Assembly: GCA_030640495.1 (NCBI GenBank)
Contig: DAOWJH010000030.1
Coordinates: forward strand, 1-16,739
Reading direction: 5' to 3'
Length of the DNA: 16,739 nt
Origin: Dehalococcoidia bacterium
GTDB taxonomy: Bacteria; Chloroflexota; Dehalococcoidia; Dehalococcoidales; DAOWJH01
This document shows, one piece after another, positions 1 through 6,735 of the stretch. A program made the position numbers and the translations under genes. The notes under the pieces are model-generated. The model had not been told where the DNA came from. It did not search any database and saw only the letters and a list, made by a program, of their open reading frames with translations. Within the stretch, counting starts at the first letter, position 1, and each line of letters begins with the position of its first letter.

Positions 1-240
1 GTATCGCTGGAATAGCTCGCCAAAAGTGGTTATCAATGGTGGGACAACACTGCACAAGGCTGCCTGTTTAATATCAGATTGGCCTAGACCCTGGTGGTGG
101 AGTAGATTAAGTAATAGGGCGGCATATTCATCTGGCATACGGTGAATAACTGTAGCCATATGCCAGGTAACACGAAGGTCCTCGCCGTCAAAAACCCCTA
201 AAGTAGTATCAGTATTTCCGATATCAATGGCTAATAGCAT
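1..240 (-). CDS. coaX: Type III pantothenate kinase (N-terminal 80 residues; gene runs off the left edge)
   Basis: Catalyses the first step of CoA synthesis, the phosphorylation of pantothenate. Reading the minus strand from the ATG at 240 gives MLLAIDIGNTDTTLGVFDGE, the classic ASKHA-fold phosphate-binding start of CoaX (D-x-G-N-T). It is followed near residues 34-40 by RMPDEYA, matching the family R-T-x-D-E-Y motif, and near residue 64 by SVVPPL. The frame is open to base 1, so only about the first third of a usual ~255-residue protein is present. A GAGG ribosome-binding site lies 5 bases before the ATG. A weak candidate promoter, TTGATA at 294-289, lies in the 109-base gap to the upstream hydrate-repair gene, so the gene may be read from its own promoter or through from that gene. 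The family call is strong; the substrate follows from the family. Confidence 0.88.
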   Translation of the reverse strand, partial: MLLAIDIGNTDTTLGVFDGEDLRVTWHMATVIHRMPDEYAALLLNLLHHQGLGQSDIKQAALCSVVPPLITTFGELFQRY

Positions 241-349
241 AACAACCTCATCTAACCTGGCTCTCAAATTATTTCCCTAGAGATTACTTATCAACCTCAC
301 CCCCTTCAAGCTTCGCTTAATAAACGTCTCCCTCTGTTCTTGCACCGAG
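241..349. other. Intergenic gap with a fragment of the CTCACCCCC repeat
   Basis: This gap lies between the hydrate-repair gene and coaX. It contains CTCACCCCCTT at 296-306, an 11-base match to the repeat family seen at 14523-14537 and 2565-2579. No terminator or small gene is apparent. Confidence 0.4.
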
Positions 350-1912
350 CTAGGTTTGGTTCTCTTTAAGTTGCTTAATAATTAGTGGCAGTGCCGGTAA
401 AAGGTCAGTAGCAATCATGCCAGCATCACCCAATCTGGCTTTAACCATCTCACCAGCTTCACCATGGAGAAACACACCACAGGTAGCAGCATCAAAGAGG
501 GATAGGCCTTGTGCCAGCAGTCCAGCAATAGCCCCAGCTAAAACATCGCCGGTTCCGGCTGACGCCAGCCCGGGATTAGCTACGGGACTAACTCTGGATT
601 GACCATCTGGGGCGGCAACAACAGTATAGGCTCCCTTGAGGACAATCGTTTTGTGCCACTCCAGAGCTGTCCTTCTAGCAATGCCTACCCTGTCTGACTG
701 TACTTCGTTCACAGATAATCCAACCAACCTTGCCATCTCGCCGGGGTGGGGGGTGAGTATAGCATTATCAGTTAGTTGCTGCCACCAGTTCGGGGTTTGA
801 GCCAGGGTGTTGAGGGCATCAGCATCAAGGACCAGGGGTAATGACGCCGGCTTCAACCTAAAAATGGTGGATTTAATGAATTTTATGGCTGACTGGTTCT
901 GTCCCAGTCCACAGCCCAGAAGGAGGACATTATAGTGGTCTAACTCCTGATGTATGAGCTTGGCGGCGGCAGGAGAGACAATGCCGGGATGGGATTGGGG
1001 CAAGGGGAGATAGGTTACTTCAGTTAGTTTTGAGGCTAGAATAGGCTGGAGGCTGGTAACCGTTGCCAGGGTTACCAATCCAGCCCCAACTCGCAGGGCT
1101 CCACTGCAAGCCAGATAGGCAGCGCCAATATAGTTAATTGAGCCGGCAACAACAAGAACTCTACCGAAACTTCCCTTATTGGCTTCAAGGGGGCGCTGGG
1201 GAAGAAGTAATTTAACATGCTGTTCGTTGATAAGTTCTTTAGTTACCTGCTCAGCTAGGGAAGCGGGAATACCAATATCAGCCACAGTTATTTTACCTAC
1301 CCTTTTTGCTCCAGGGGAGTTGAACAAGCCTGGCTTGGGAAAGCCAAGGGTAATAGTATTATCAGCATAAAGGCAAGCCGGGTCTACGGCACCAGTATCG
1401 GCGTTAAGCCCTGAAGGTAAATCCAGAGCAATAATACGAAGATGAGGCTGTCTCTTTTTAGCTCTATTCACCCTAGATAATGCCGGCAGGAAGATGCCAC
1501 GGAGGGGGCGACTTTTACCAGTACCGAATAGGGCATCAATAACCACATTAGCTGAAGGGAGTAGCTCATTAAGCCTATCCAAGGCTTCATCTTGAGTTAC
1601 TTCAATACAAGCAATGCCACGTTCCTGAACCAACTTGAAGTTCGGGTCATCTGGTGTCCGCTGGCTAAAAAGGCAGAGGTTAACCTTGGCTCCCCAATCG
1701 TGGAGATAGCGAGCAGCGACCAACCCATCTCCACCATTGTTACCGGGTCCTATCAGGAACAGGGTGTGTTGGTTATCAATAGCGCCCAGGATTCGCCTGA
1801 CCTCTTCAGCTACGGCTTTCCCAGCATTTTCCATAAGCACCTCCGCAGGCAAGCCAACCTTAGCACAATCCTGTTCCACCTGACGCATCTGGTTAGTGGT
1901 TAAAATTTTCAC
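350..1912 (-). CDS. nnr: Bifunctional NAD(P)H-hydrate epimerase / ADP-dependent NAD(P)H-hydrate dehydratase
   Basis: A repair enzyme for NADH and NADPH damaged by hydration: the N-terminal YjeF domain epimerises R- and S-hydrates, and the C-terminal ribokinase-like domain dehydrates the S form using ADP. At 520 residues it has the usual fused length. In the N domain (about 1-215) are GPGNNGGDG at 55-63, DALFGTG at 126-132 and DLPSGLNADTG at 164-174. In the C domain (about 235-510) are NKGSFGRVLVVAGS at 245-258, TPHPGEMARL at 387-396 and the catalytic GTGDVLAG at 463-470. The start codon is GTG, with AAGGA 7 bases upstream. A good promoter lies just upstream, so the gene is probably transcribed separately from the Mut7-C gene. 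It is a housekeeping cytoplasmic enzyme; no key residue appears to be missing. Confidence 0.95.
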   Translation of the reverse strand: MKILTTNQMRQVEQDCAKVGLPAEVLMENAGKAVAEEVRRILGAIDNQHTLFLIGPGNNGGDGLVAARYLHDWGAKVNLCLFSQRTPDDPNFKLVQERGIACIEVTQDEALDRLNELLPSANVVIDALFGTGKSRPLRGIFLPALSRVNRAKKRQPHLRIIALDLPSGLNADTGAVDPACLYADNTITLGFPKPGLFNSPGAKRVGKITVADIGIPASLAEQVTKELINEQHVKLLLPQRPLEANKGSFGRVLVVAGSINYIGAAYLACSGALRVGAGLVTLATVTSLQPILASKLTEVTYLPLPQSHPGIVSPAAAKLIHQELDHYNVLLLGCGLGQNQSAIKFIKSTIFRLKPASLPLVLDADALNTLAQTPNWWQQLTDNAILTPHPGEMARLVGLSVNEVQSDRVGIARRTALEWHKTIVLKGAYTVVAAPDGQSRVSPVANPGLASAGTGDVLAGAIAGLLAQGLSLFDAATCGVFLHGEAGEMVKARLGDAGMIATDLLPALPLIIKQLKENQT

Positions 1913-1945
1913 GGTAACATCCTTAGACTACTATTACTAATCTGA

Positions 1946-1974
1946 AGTGTAACAATAACCTGGGCTATGGTCAA
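1946..1974 (-). promoter_or_regulatory. Sigma-70-type promoter for nnr
   Basis: On the minus strand TTGACC (1974-1969) is followed after 17 bases by TACACT (1951-1946). Transcription would begin near 1939, giving a leader of about 27 bases before the GTG at 1912. The match is 5/6 for the -35 box and 4/6 for the -10 box. Confidence 0.55.
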
Positions 1975-1990
1975 GAGATTTGTAGTAACC

Positions 1991-2064
1991 TATCCCCCTG
2001 ACCCCCTTCCCTTAGCAAGGGAAGGGGGAGTGTAGGTAGGAGAGGAGGATAAAGGGGGTAAGGT
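1991..2064. repeat. GC-rich palindromic intergenic repeat (copy B)
   Basis: The core is a perfect 12-base-pair inverted repeat, CCCCCTTCCCTT (2002-2013) and its complement (2017-2028), with loop AGC. On its right is GGATAAAGGGGGTAAGG, whose complement shares CCCCCTTTATC with the repeats at 14527-14537 and 2569-2579. No T-run follows the hairpin in either direction, so it does not look like a standard intrinsic terminator. It lies between the Mut7-C gene stop and the nnr promoter. Confidence 0.7.
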
Positions 2065-2083
2065 CGATAAACAATCTCTATGG

Positions 2084-2569
2084 TCAACCCGTCATAAGCT
2101 CCTCCAGTTTTCTGGTCATCCTCTGCCAGTGGGTTCCCCTCCAGTAGATTCGGTGGCAGGCAGGGCACTCCATATACTGGCTTTGTGTCTGGAAAACATA
2201 AGGGGGCACCAGGTCTTTTACCTGTTCCCGGCTCCTAGCCACCAGGGGCTGGTTACATTCCAGACAGATAGCAAATGGTCTAAACTGGCAATTCAGGTTC
2301 AGAGTAGCTATTACCTGGCGCATTTGTAACTCAGGTTGGTCACTCTGGATAAGGACAGCCTTAAGTTGCCCCCTGGCTATCACCCCTCTTTTCATAATCT
2401 GGGTATCTCTGGTTAGTATTACTCTGGTTTCAGCTAGAGCAATAGCTATCATACGGGAGTCGCTGCTGCCGTTAAAGAACAGGGTGTCATAGCCCATTAC
2501 CCGCAACCACTTGGCTAGCTTGCCCACATTGTTGTCAACTATAAATTTGGGAGCGTTTATTAGTCTCAC
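2084..2569 (-). CDS. Mut7-C RNase domain protein (PIN-like fold with zinc ribbon)
   Basis: A predicted RNase-like protein of the Mut7-C family: a PIN-related N-terminal domain followed by a zinc ribbon. At 161 residues it matches the family's usual size. The N-terminal signature KFIVDNNVGKLAKWLRVMGYD spans residues 8-28, with acidic D12 and with D55 in the LTRD motif. The zinc-ribbon cysteines are C102/C105 and C135/C138. The RNA target of these proteins is not established. It is the last gene of the probable corA operon, 35 bases after the hydrolase gene. The start is unusual: the only standard start codon in frame is the GTG at 2569, which sits inside the Shine-Dalgarno-like GGGGGTGAG supplied by a repeat fragment. 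Initiation could instead be at a downstream ATA codon. The family call is firm; the start is not. Confidence 0.85.
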   Translation of the reverse strand: MRLINAPKFIVDNNVGKLAKWLRVMGYDTLFFNGSSDSRMIAIALAETRVILTRDTQIMKRGVIARGQLKAVLIQSDQPELQMRQVIATLNLNCQFRPFAICLECNQPLVARSREQVKDLVPPYVFQTQSQYMECPACHRIYWRGTHWQRMTRKLEELMTG

Positions 2570-2579
2570 CCCCTTTATC
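2565..2579. repeat. 15-base repeat fragment at the Mut7-C gene start (copy C)
   Basis: CTCACCCCCTTTATC is identical to 14523-14537. On the minus strand it reads GATAAAGGGGGTGAG, so it contains the GTG start and the purine-rich ribosome-binding sequence of the Mut7-C gene. Confidence 0.6.
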
Positions 2580-2604
2580 GCTTCTGTTCATAGGCGGGGT
2601 ATTT

Positions 2605-3375
2605 TTATAAGTAAAGTTGCATCCCCTCATAAGCCAGGGTGATTGAATTATTTAAGTCCTTAGCCACCAGAGCTATTTCAGCCTCTATCTCCTTCTCCAG
2701 ACCAGGGCTCATATGAACGGCAACTACCCGGGGCAGATAGCCTTTAAGCTCCCGGAAGATAGTTAGCTCGTGCTTGAGCAGGCTAGGGGTAAGATGCCCA
2801 GACTCTCTGCCAAATTTTTCATAACTATCCGGGGCAGTAACCTCGGTAATGAGTAGTTGGGGTGATACATTCTCCCAGCAGGTAGTTAAGCCTGGTCCAG
2901 TATCTCCGGTATAGAATACTATTTTACCATCAGGAGAGGTAACCTGATAGCCAACGACAGGGACAGTATGATTTACTGTGACAGCGAGGATGCTATAGCC
3001 TTCAATTTGCTCAGCCTTATATGGTTCTATTATGGTGAACTTGATTGTTGGCTTCTCTTGAGGCAGTTCCAGAAATTTAGGATAGAGCTTACCATCCAAG
3101 AGATGAGTAGCCAGGGCATCATATACGGGTAAGGTAGAGTATATATTGATGGTGGCGCCAGCAAGGTAAAAATTCATGGCTATAGCCGGGACATCTCTGA
3201 TATGGTCATAGTGTTGATGGGTGAGCAGGATTGCCTTAAGTCTTTGTTGAGCCGGGAAGGATAAGCTAGAGGTAAGTCCGCCAGCATCTATAGCCAGGGT
3301 ATCATCAATTAGGAGGGTAATAAACTTTGAGTTTTGTGATTCGCAGTTATGCGCACCCAGAATCTGGATTTTCAT
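2605..3375 (-). CDS. Metallo-beta-lactamase-fold hydrolase, possibly class II cyclic-nucleotide phosphodiesterase-like
   Basis: A two-metal hydrolase of the metallo-beta-lactamase fold, 256 residues, with no signal peptide, so it should be cytoplasmic. The metal-binding set is complete: H53-x-H55-x-D57-H58 in LTHQHYDHIRD, H136 in TVNHTVP, D158 in FYTGDTG, and H221 in VAVHMSPG. A further histidine, H194, lies in ESGHLTP. The GHLTP stretch and the late VHMSPGLEKEI remind me of class II cAMP phosphodiesterases, but RNase Z-like or other phosphodiesterase roles cannot be excluded. The ATG at 3375 has AGGAAG upstream. It sits 54 bases after the yhhQ-type gene and 35 before the Mut7-C gene, as part of one minus-strand operon. 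The substrate is unknown. Confidence 0.8.
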   Translation of the reverse strand: MKIQILGAHNCESQNSKFITLLIDDTLAIDAGGLTSSLSFPAQQRLKAILLTHQHYDHIRDVPAIAMNFYLAGATINIYSTLPVYDALATHLLDGKLYPKFLELPQEKPTIKFTIIEPYKAEQIEGYSILAVTVNHTVPVVGYQVTSPDGKIVFYTGDTGPGLTTCWENVSPQLLITEVTAPDSYEKFGRESGHLTPSLLKHELTIFRELKGYLPRVVAVHMSPGLEKEIEAEIALVAKDLNNSITLAYEGMQLYL

Positions 3376-3429
3376 CGTCTTCCTGGTAACTCTCCGTGCC
3401 AGATTTGACTCATATAAGGCTAGTAATCC

Positions 3430-4095
3430 CTAATCTTTGATAAGGAAGGGGTTAAATTTCGTTTTATAGTCATAGGTATCAATTGCCTCTTTTTTCTTTA
3501 AGAAGTTTACCACAGCATAGGTAAATGGGGTAGCCAAGGCTTCAATACCAGTCTTCACCAGCCAGTGATATAAAATCATTATAAGCACAAACGAAGGGGT
3601 GCCAATATAGGCCAGGGTAATGAATATTAGAGTGTCCAGCCCTTCCCCCACTATAGTGGAGCCAATAGTTCTTGTCCATAGCCAGCGCCCTCGGGTCAAA
3701 ATCTTCATTCTAGCCAAGACGAAGGAGTTGGTGAACTCACCTACGAGGTAGCCACAGAAGGAGGCACCGAGCAGTCTTGGCGTGTAGCCCAAAATAGTCT
3801 CATAAGCCTCCTGCCATTCCCAGAAAGGGGCTGGAGGCAGAACCTGCCCCACCCAAGCAAAGATGACGAAGATGAGGTTGCAAAAGAAGCCCAGCCAGAT
3901 GACCCTTCTTGCCTGACGATAGCCATAGACCTCGGTAAGAATATCACCGAAGATATAGCTCAGTGGGAAAACGATTATGGCTGCCGGCAGGATAAGGGAG
4001 CCGAAGCTTATCACCTTTATGGCAATAATATTGGCAGTGATTAGGCAGGTGACAAAGATGGCAGCAATAATGACAAATCGGTGAGAAACATTCAT
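3430..4095 (-). CDS. yhhQ: Queuosine precursor transporter of the YhhQ/VUT family
   Basis: An integral membrane protein predicted to import a queuosine precursor (preQ0, preQ1 or queuine) for tRNA modification. At 221 residues it has the family's normal length. Hydrophobic segments lie at about 7-27, 33-50, 66-86, 105-125, 145-165 and 167-185. Family signatures are GDILTEVYGY at 50-59 and GEFTNSFVLARMK at 119-131, plus GSTIVGEGLDTLIF near 145-158. It follows corA by 34 bases and precedes the hydrolase by 54, so it is probably co-transcribed. No preQ1 riboswitch fits in the short gap upstream, and no queuosine synthesis gene is in the window. The family assignment is strong; the exact substrate is inferred from the family. 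Confidence 0.88.
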   Translation of the reverse strand: MNVSHRFVIIAAIFVTCLITANIIAIKVISFGSLILPAAIIVFPLSYIFGDILTEVYGYRQARRVIWLGFFCNLIFVIFAWVGQVLPPAPFWEWQEAYETILGYTPRLLGASFCGYLVGEFTNSFVLARMKILTRGRWLWTRTIGSTIVGEGLDTLIFITLAYIGTPSFVLIMILYHWLVKTGIEALATPFTYAVVNFLKKKEAIDTYDYKTKFNPFLIKD

Positions 4096-4129
4096 GACTA
4101 AAGCCTTAGGTGGCTATATCCTGCCATTA

Positions 4130-5080
4130 TTAAATCCAGCGCTGACGGCGGAAAAAGTAGAGCATACCGCTAATGATGGCTAGGCAGATAAGGGATACAT
4201 AGAGGGCAGAGTAGTGAGATTCTTCAAAGGGTCCCAATGGGATATTCATTCCGAAGATGCTTGCAACTACAGTAATAGGCAGCAGGATGGTAGCAATAAC
4301 AGTCAGTATTCGCATAACTTCGTTGGTGCGATTAGTCGCCAGCGAATCATGGGTATCGTTCAACCCTTCAATTATTTCCTTGTATTCATCCAGGGCATCC
4401 CAAATCTTGTCCACGTGGTCAACCATATCCCCAAAGTAAACTGACATGTCCGTCTTGGTAAAGCGGCGAAGCCTAGACTCCAAACCGCCAATAACGGCTC
4501 TCATTGGCCAGATGATACGGCGAAAGGCGATAACATCACGTCGCAGTATGGAGATTTCCTTTATTGCCCGGGGCCTCTTGTTGGAGAAGATGCTATCCTC
4601 AACATCTTCAATATTGCTGCCAATCCGATCCACAATCGGCAAGCAGTAATCAACCAGCCTGTCAATTATACGGTAGAGGAGATAGCCAGAACCCTGGCTG
4701 AAGTACTCTTGCCGAGATTCTTCATCAAGCTGGCATTCCCTGAACAGCTTTACCAGTGGCTTAAGCTCGCCTTTGTGCAGGGTAATCAAGTAGTTTTGGC
4801 CAATAAACACGGATATCTGGCTGCGGGTAGTTACCCCTGCCTCCTTATTAAATACCGGGAAGTGGAAGACTAAGAACAGATAGTCCTTATATTCATCCAT
4901 TTTGGGTCGCTGTATCCGACTGAGGCAGTCGTCTAAATCTAAAGGGTGGAAGGGGTAGTTTTGAGCCAGATATTCCGTCTCCTGCTCGGTTGGGCTCTCA
5001 ATGTTAACCCAATTCAGGTTACCCCAGGTAAGCGACTCCAGATTTAGCTGTTTTTCCTTTCCGAGTTGAGGGATAGTCAT
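4130..5080 (-). CDS. corA: CorA-type magnesium/cobalt transporter
   Basis: A pentameric inner-membrane channel for Mg2+ (also Co2+ and Ni2+). The 316-residue length is normal. A long soluble N-terminal domain rich in charged helices (about 1-250) is followed by two membrane helices near 256-276 and 290-310. The diagnostic GMN motif is at 277-279 in FGMNIPLGPF, and the basic tail FFRRQRWI is typical. The ATG at 5080 is preceded by an AAAGGG ribosome-binding site. It is the first gene of a minus-strand run of four genes with gaps of 34, 54 and 35 bases. Its promoter overlaps that of the small cysteine protein gene on the other strand. No M-box riboswitch is visible in the short leader. Confidence 0.95.
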   Translation of the reverse strand: MTIPQLGKEKQLNLESLTWGNLNWVNIESPTEQETEYLAQNYPFHPLDLDDCLSRIQRPKMDEYKDYLFLVFHFPVFNKEAGVTTRSQISVFIGQNYLITLHKGELKPLVKLFRECQLDEESRQEYFSQGSGYLLYRIIDRLVDYCLPIVDRIGSNIEDVEDSIFSNKRPRAIKEISILRRDVIAFRRIIWPMRAVIGGLESRLRRFTKTDMSVYFGDMVDHVDKIWDALDEYKEIIEGLNDTHDSLATNRTNEVMRILTVIATILLPITVVASIFGMNIPLGPFEESHYSALYVSLICLAIISGMLYFFRRQRWI

Positions 5081-5111
5081 GACAAATTACCCTTTCAATA
5101 TAGCTGGTCAT

Positions 5112-5120
5112 ATTTTAGCA
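5112..5120 (-). promoter_or_regulatory. Extended -10 promoter for the corA operon
   Basis: On the minus strand TGC directly precedes TAAAAT (5117-5112), an extended -10 element with 5/6 match. The -35 box is poor (ATGCTA at 17 bases). Transcription would begin near 5105, about 25 bases before the corA ATG. Confidence 0.4.
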
Positions 5121-5126
5121 CAATTA

Positions 5127-5155
5127 TTGCTGGATAGCATCTAACCTGATATACT
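5127..5155 (+). promoter_or_regulatory. Extended -10 promoter for the 57-residue cysteine protein
   Basis: TTGCTG (5127-5132), a 17-base spacer, then TATACT (5150-5155) with the extended TGA immediately before it (5147-5149). Transcription would begin near 5162, about 42 bases before the ATG at 5204. It lies back to back with, and partly overlaps, the corA promoter region. Confidence 0.5.
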
Positions 5156-5203
5156 TAAAAACTTAGAAATAGTGTTTTTATTTTACATTAGTTCAGGTTA
5201 AAG

Positions 5204-5377
5204 ATGAAGCCAACAAAGCCCTCGTTAAGACACAAGATTAGCCTCAGAATTAAAAAGGCACTGGGAATAAATATATTCCTGTGCGATAGCTGCAAATGGA
5301 ATTGGCGTGGGGCATGTCATAATCCGGCACGCCCTAACGCTACCTGGTGTCCTGATTACGAGAAACGAGGAAGGTAG
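5204..5377 (+). CDS. Small basic four-cysteine protein (57 aa), function unknown
   Basis: An open frame from ATG 5204 to TAG 5375-5377 encodes 57 residues. The first 20 are rich in Lys and Arg (MKPTKPSLRHKISLRIKKAL). The second half carries C27-x2-C30-x7-C38-x10-C49, with H39 beside the third cysteine and the ending CPDYEKRGR. This looks like a compact zinc- or iron-sulfur-binding knuckle. I recognise no named family. Support for a real gene comes from the spaced cysteines, the tryptophans W32, W34 and W48 near them, a matching promoter at 5127-5155, and a stop only 2 bases from the convergent thiolase stop. The ribosome-binding site (AGGTTA) is weak. The basic N terminus would suit nucleic-acid or membrane-surface contact, but that is speculation. 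Confidence 0.6.
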   Translation: MKPTKPSLRHKISLRIKKALGINIFLCDSCKWNWRGACHNPARPNATWCPDYEKRGR

Positions 5378-5379
5378 TA

Positions 5380-6660
5380 TTATTTTCTCTCCACAATTAT
5401 AGCCATTCCCTGGCCGCCGCCAATACACAGTGTTGCCAAGCCGAATTGAAGGTTTCTGCGCATCATCTCATAGGTGAGGGTAACTATAATTCTAGCCCCG
5501 GTGCAGCCTATGGGATGGCCTAATGAAATTCCGCTACCGTGGAGGTTTGCCTTCTGGTAATCAAAACCAAGCTCTCTCATTACTCCTATGGCTTGAGAAG
5601 CAAAGGCTTCGTTCAACTCAATATAGTCTATATCCTTCAAGGTAAGCCCAGCCAGTTTGAGGGCTTTCTTGGTTGCGGGAACAGCGCCAATGCCCATAAA
5701 TGCCGGGTCAACGCCACCGGAAGCATAGGACCTGATAGTAGCCAGTGGCTTTAGCCCAAGCTCCTTTGCCTTTGCCGCCGACATTATCACTAATGCCGCA
5801 GCAGCATCAGTTATTCCCGAGGCATTGCCAGCAGTTACTGAGCCATCTTTTTTAAAGACAGCGGGCAGTTTAGCTAAAGCCTCCATAGAGGTTTCTCTGG
5901 GGTGTTCATCAGTGTCAAATTGTATAACCTCTTTCTTTTGCTTAACCCCAACAGGGACTATCTCTTCTTTGAATATACCATCCTTCATCGCTGCCAGTGC
6001 CCTTTGGTTGCTCATCAGAGCCAGTTCGTCCTGCTCCGTCCTGGATATAGCATATGTCTCGGCTATGTTCTCTGAGGTTAGACCCATATGATAGCCATAG
6101 AATATTTCCCACAACCCGTCATAGACCATACCATCAACCGCTTCAGCATTGAACATCCTGGCTCCCCACCTGAGTGAAGGTAAATAGTAAGGAACGGTGC
6201 TCATGTTTTCCATACCACCAGCGATGATAGCCTCAGCATCGCCAACCTTGATTGATTGAGCGGCCAGAGCTACAGCCTTCATTCCGGAGGCACAAACCTT
6301 GTTTACCGTGTAGGCATTTACCTCTTTGGGGATGCCGGCATAGATGGATGCCTGCCGACCGGTATTTTGCCCCTGACCTGCCTGAACAACATTCCCCATT
6401 ATAATCTCATCTATCCTTACCTCTTGCAGGGAATCGTCCCAGTCATAGTAGTTCTTCTCCAGTTCAATCAAACCCACGTCCTTAAATATTTTAGGGGCGT
6501 AACTCAATACCTCAGGGTCTCTCTTAGGTCGTAATCCTACCCTGTTTAATGCCTCCTTAATGACAATGCTGCCCAGCTTTACCACCGGGGTATCACGCAG
6601 GGCTCCGCCATAATTACCTATAGCGGTTCTTACTCCGCTAACAATTACTGCTTCTGGCAT
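5380..6660 (-). CDS. Acetyl-CoA C-acetyltransferase (thiolase) with an N-terminal insertion
   Basis: A biosynthetic or degradative thiolase that condenses two acetyl-CoA to acetoacetyl-CoA, or the reverse. The catalytic residues are all present: C123 in KVCASGMK, N350 in LNEAFA, H382 in GHPIGCTGAR and C412 in LCIGGGQG. At 426 residues it is about 34 longer than the usual ~392. The extra piece is at roughly 46-84, between IKEALNRVGL and the RIDEIIMGNV strand, and includes an acidic, aromatic YYDWDD (71-76). The core remains intact, so it should be active. It is the last gene of a minus-strand operon, 75 bases after the dehydrogenase gene, with a strong GGAGGAG ribosome-binding site. The chain-length preference, acetoacetyl-CoA or longer 3-ketoacyl-CoA, cannot be read from the sequence. 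Confidence 0.93.
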   Translation of the reverse strand: MPEAVIVSGVRTAIGNYGGALRDTPVVKLGSIVIKEALNRVGLRPKRDPEVLSYAPKIFKDVGLIELEKNYYDWDDSLQEVRIDEIIMGNVVQAGQGQNTGRQASIYAGIPKEVNAYTVNKVCASGMKAVALAAQSIKVGDAEAIIAGGMENMSTVPYYLPSLRWGARMFNAEAVDGMVYDGLWEIFYGYHMGLTSENIAETYAISRTEQDELALMSNQRALAAMKDGIFKEEIVPVGVKQKKEVIQFDTDEHPRETSMEALAKLPAVFKKDGSVTAGNASGITDAAAALVIMSAAKAKELGLKPLATIRSYASGGVDPAFMGIGAVPATKKALKLAGLTLKDIDYIELNEAFASQAIGVMRELGFDYQKANLHGSGISLGHPIGCTGARIIVTLTYEMMRRNLQFGLATLCIGGGQGMAIIVERK

Positions 6661-6735
6661 AAAGTCTCCTCCATTTTCTTGTGCTAGCTATTTAAGGCTG
6701 ATTGCTCAGCACAGGTTACGAGATGGTAAACAGGC

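Noticed and set aside
1971..2168. Minus-strand frame of 65 codons running through the palindromic repeat
   Set aside because: It is a product of the GC-rich proline/leucine-coding repeat and overlaps the Mut7-C gene end; no ribosome-binding site or motif.
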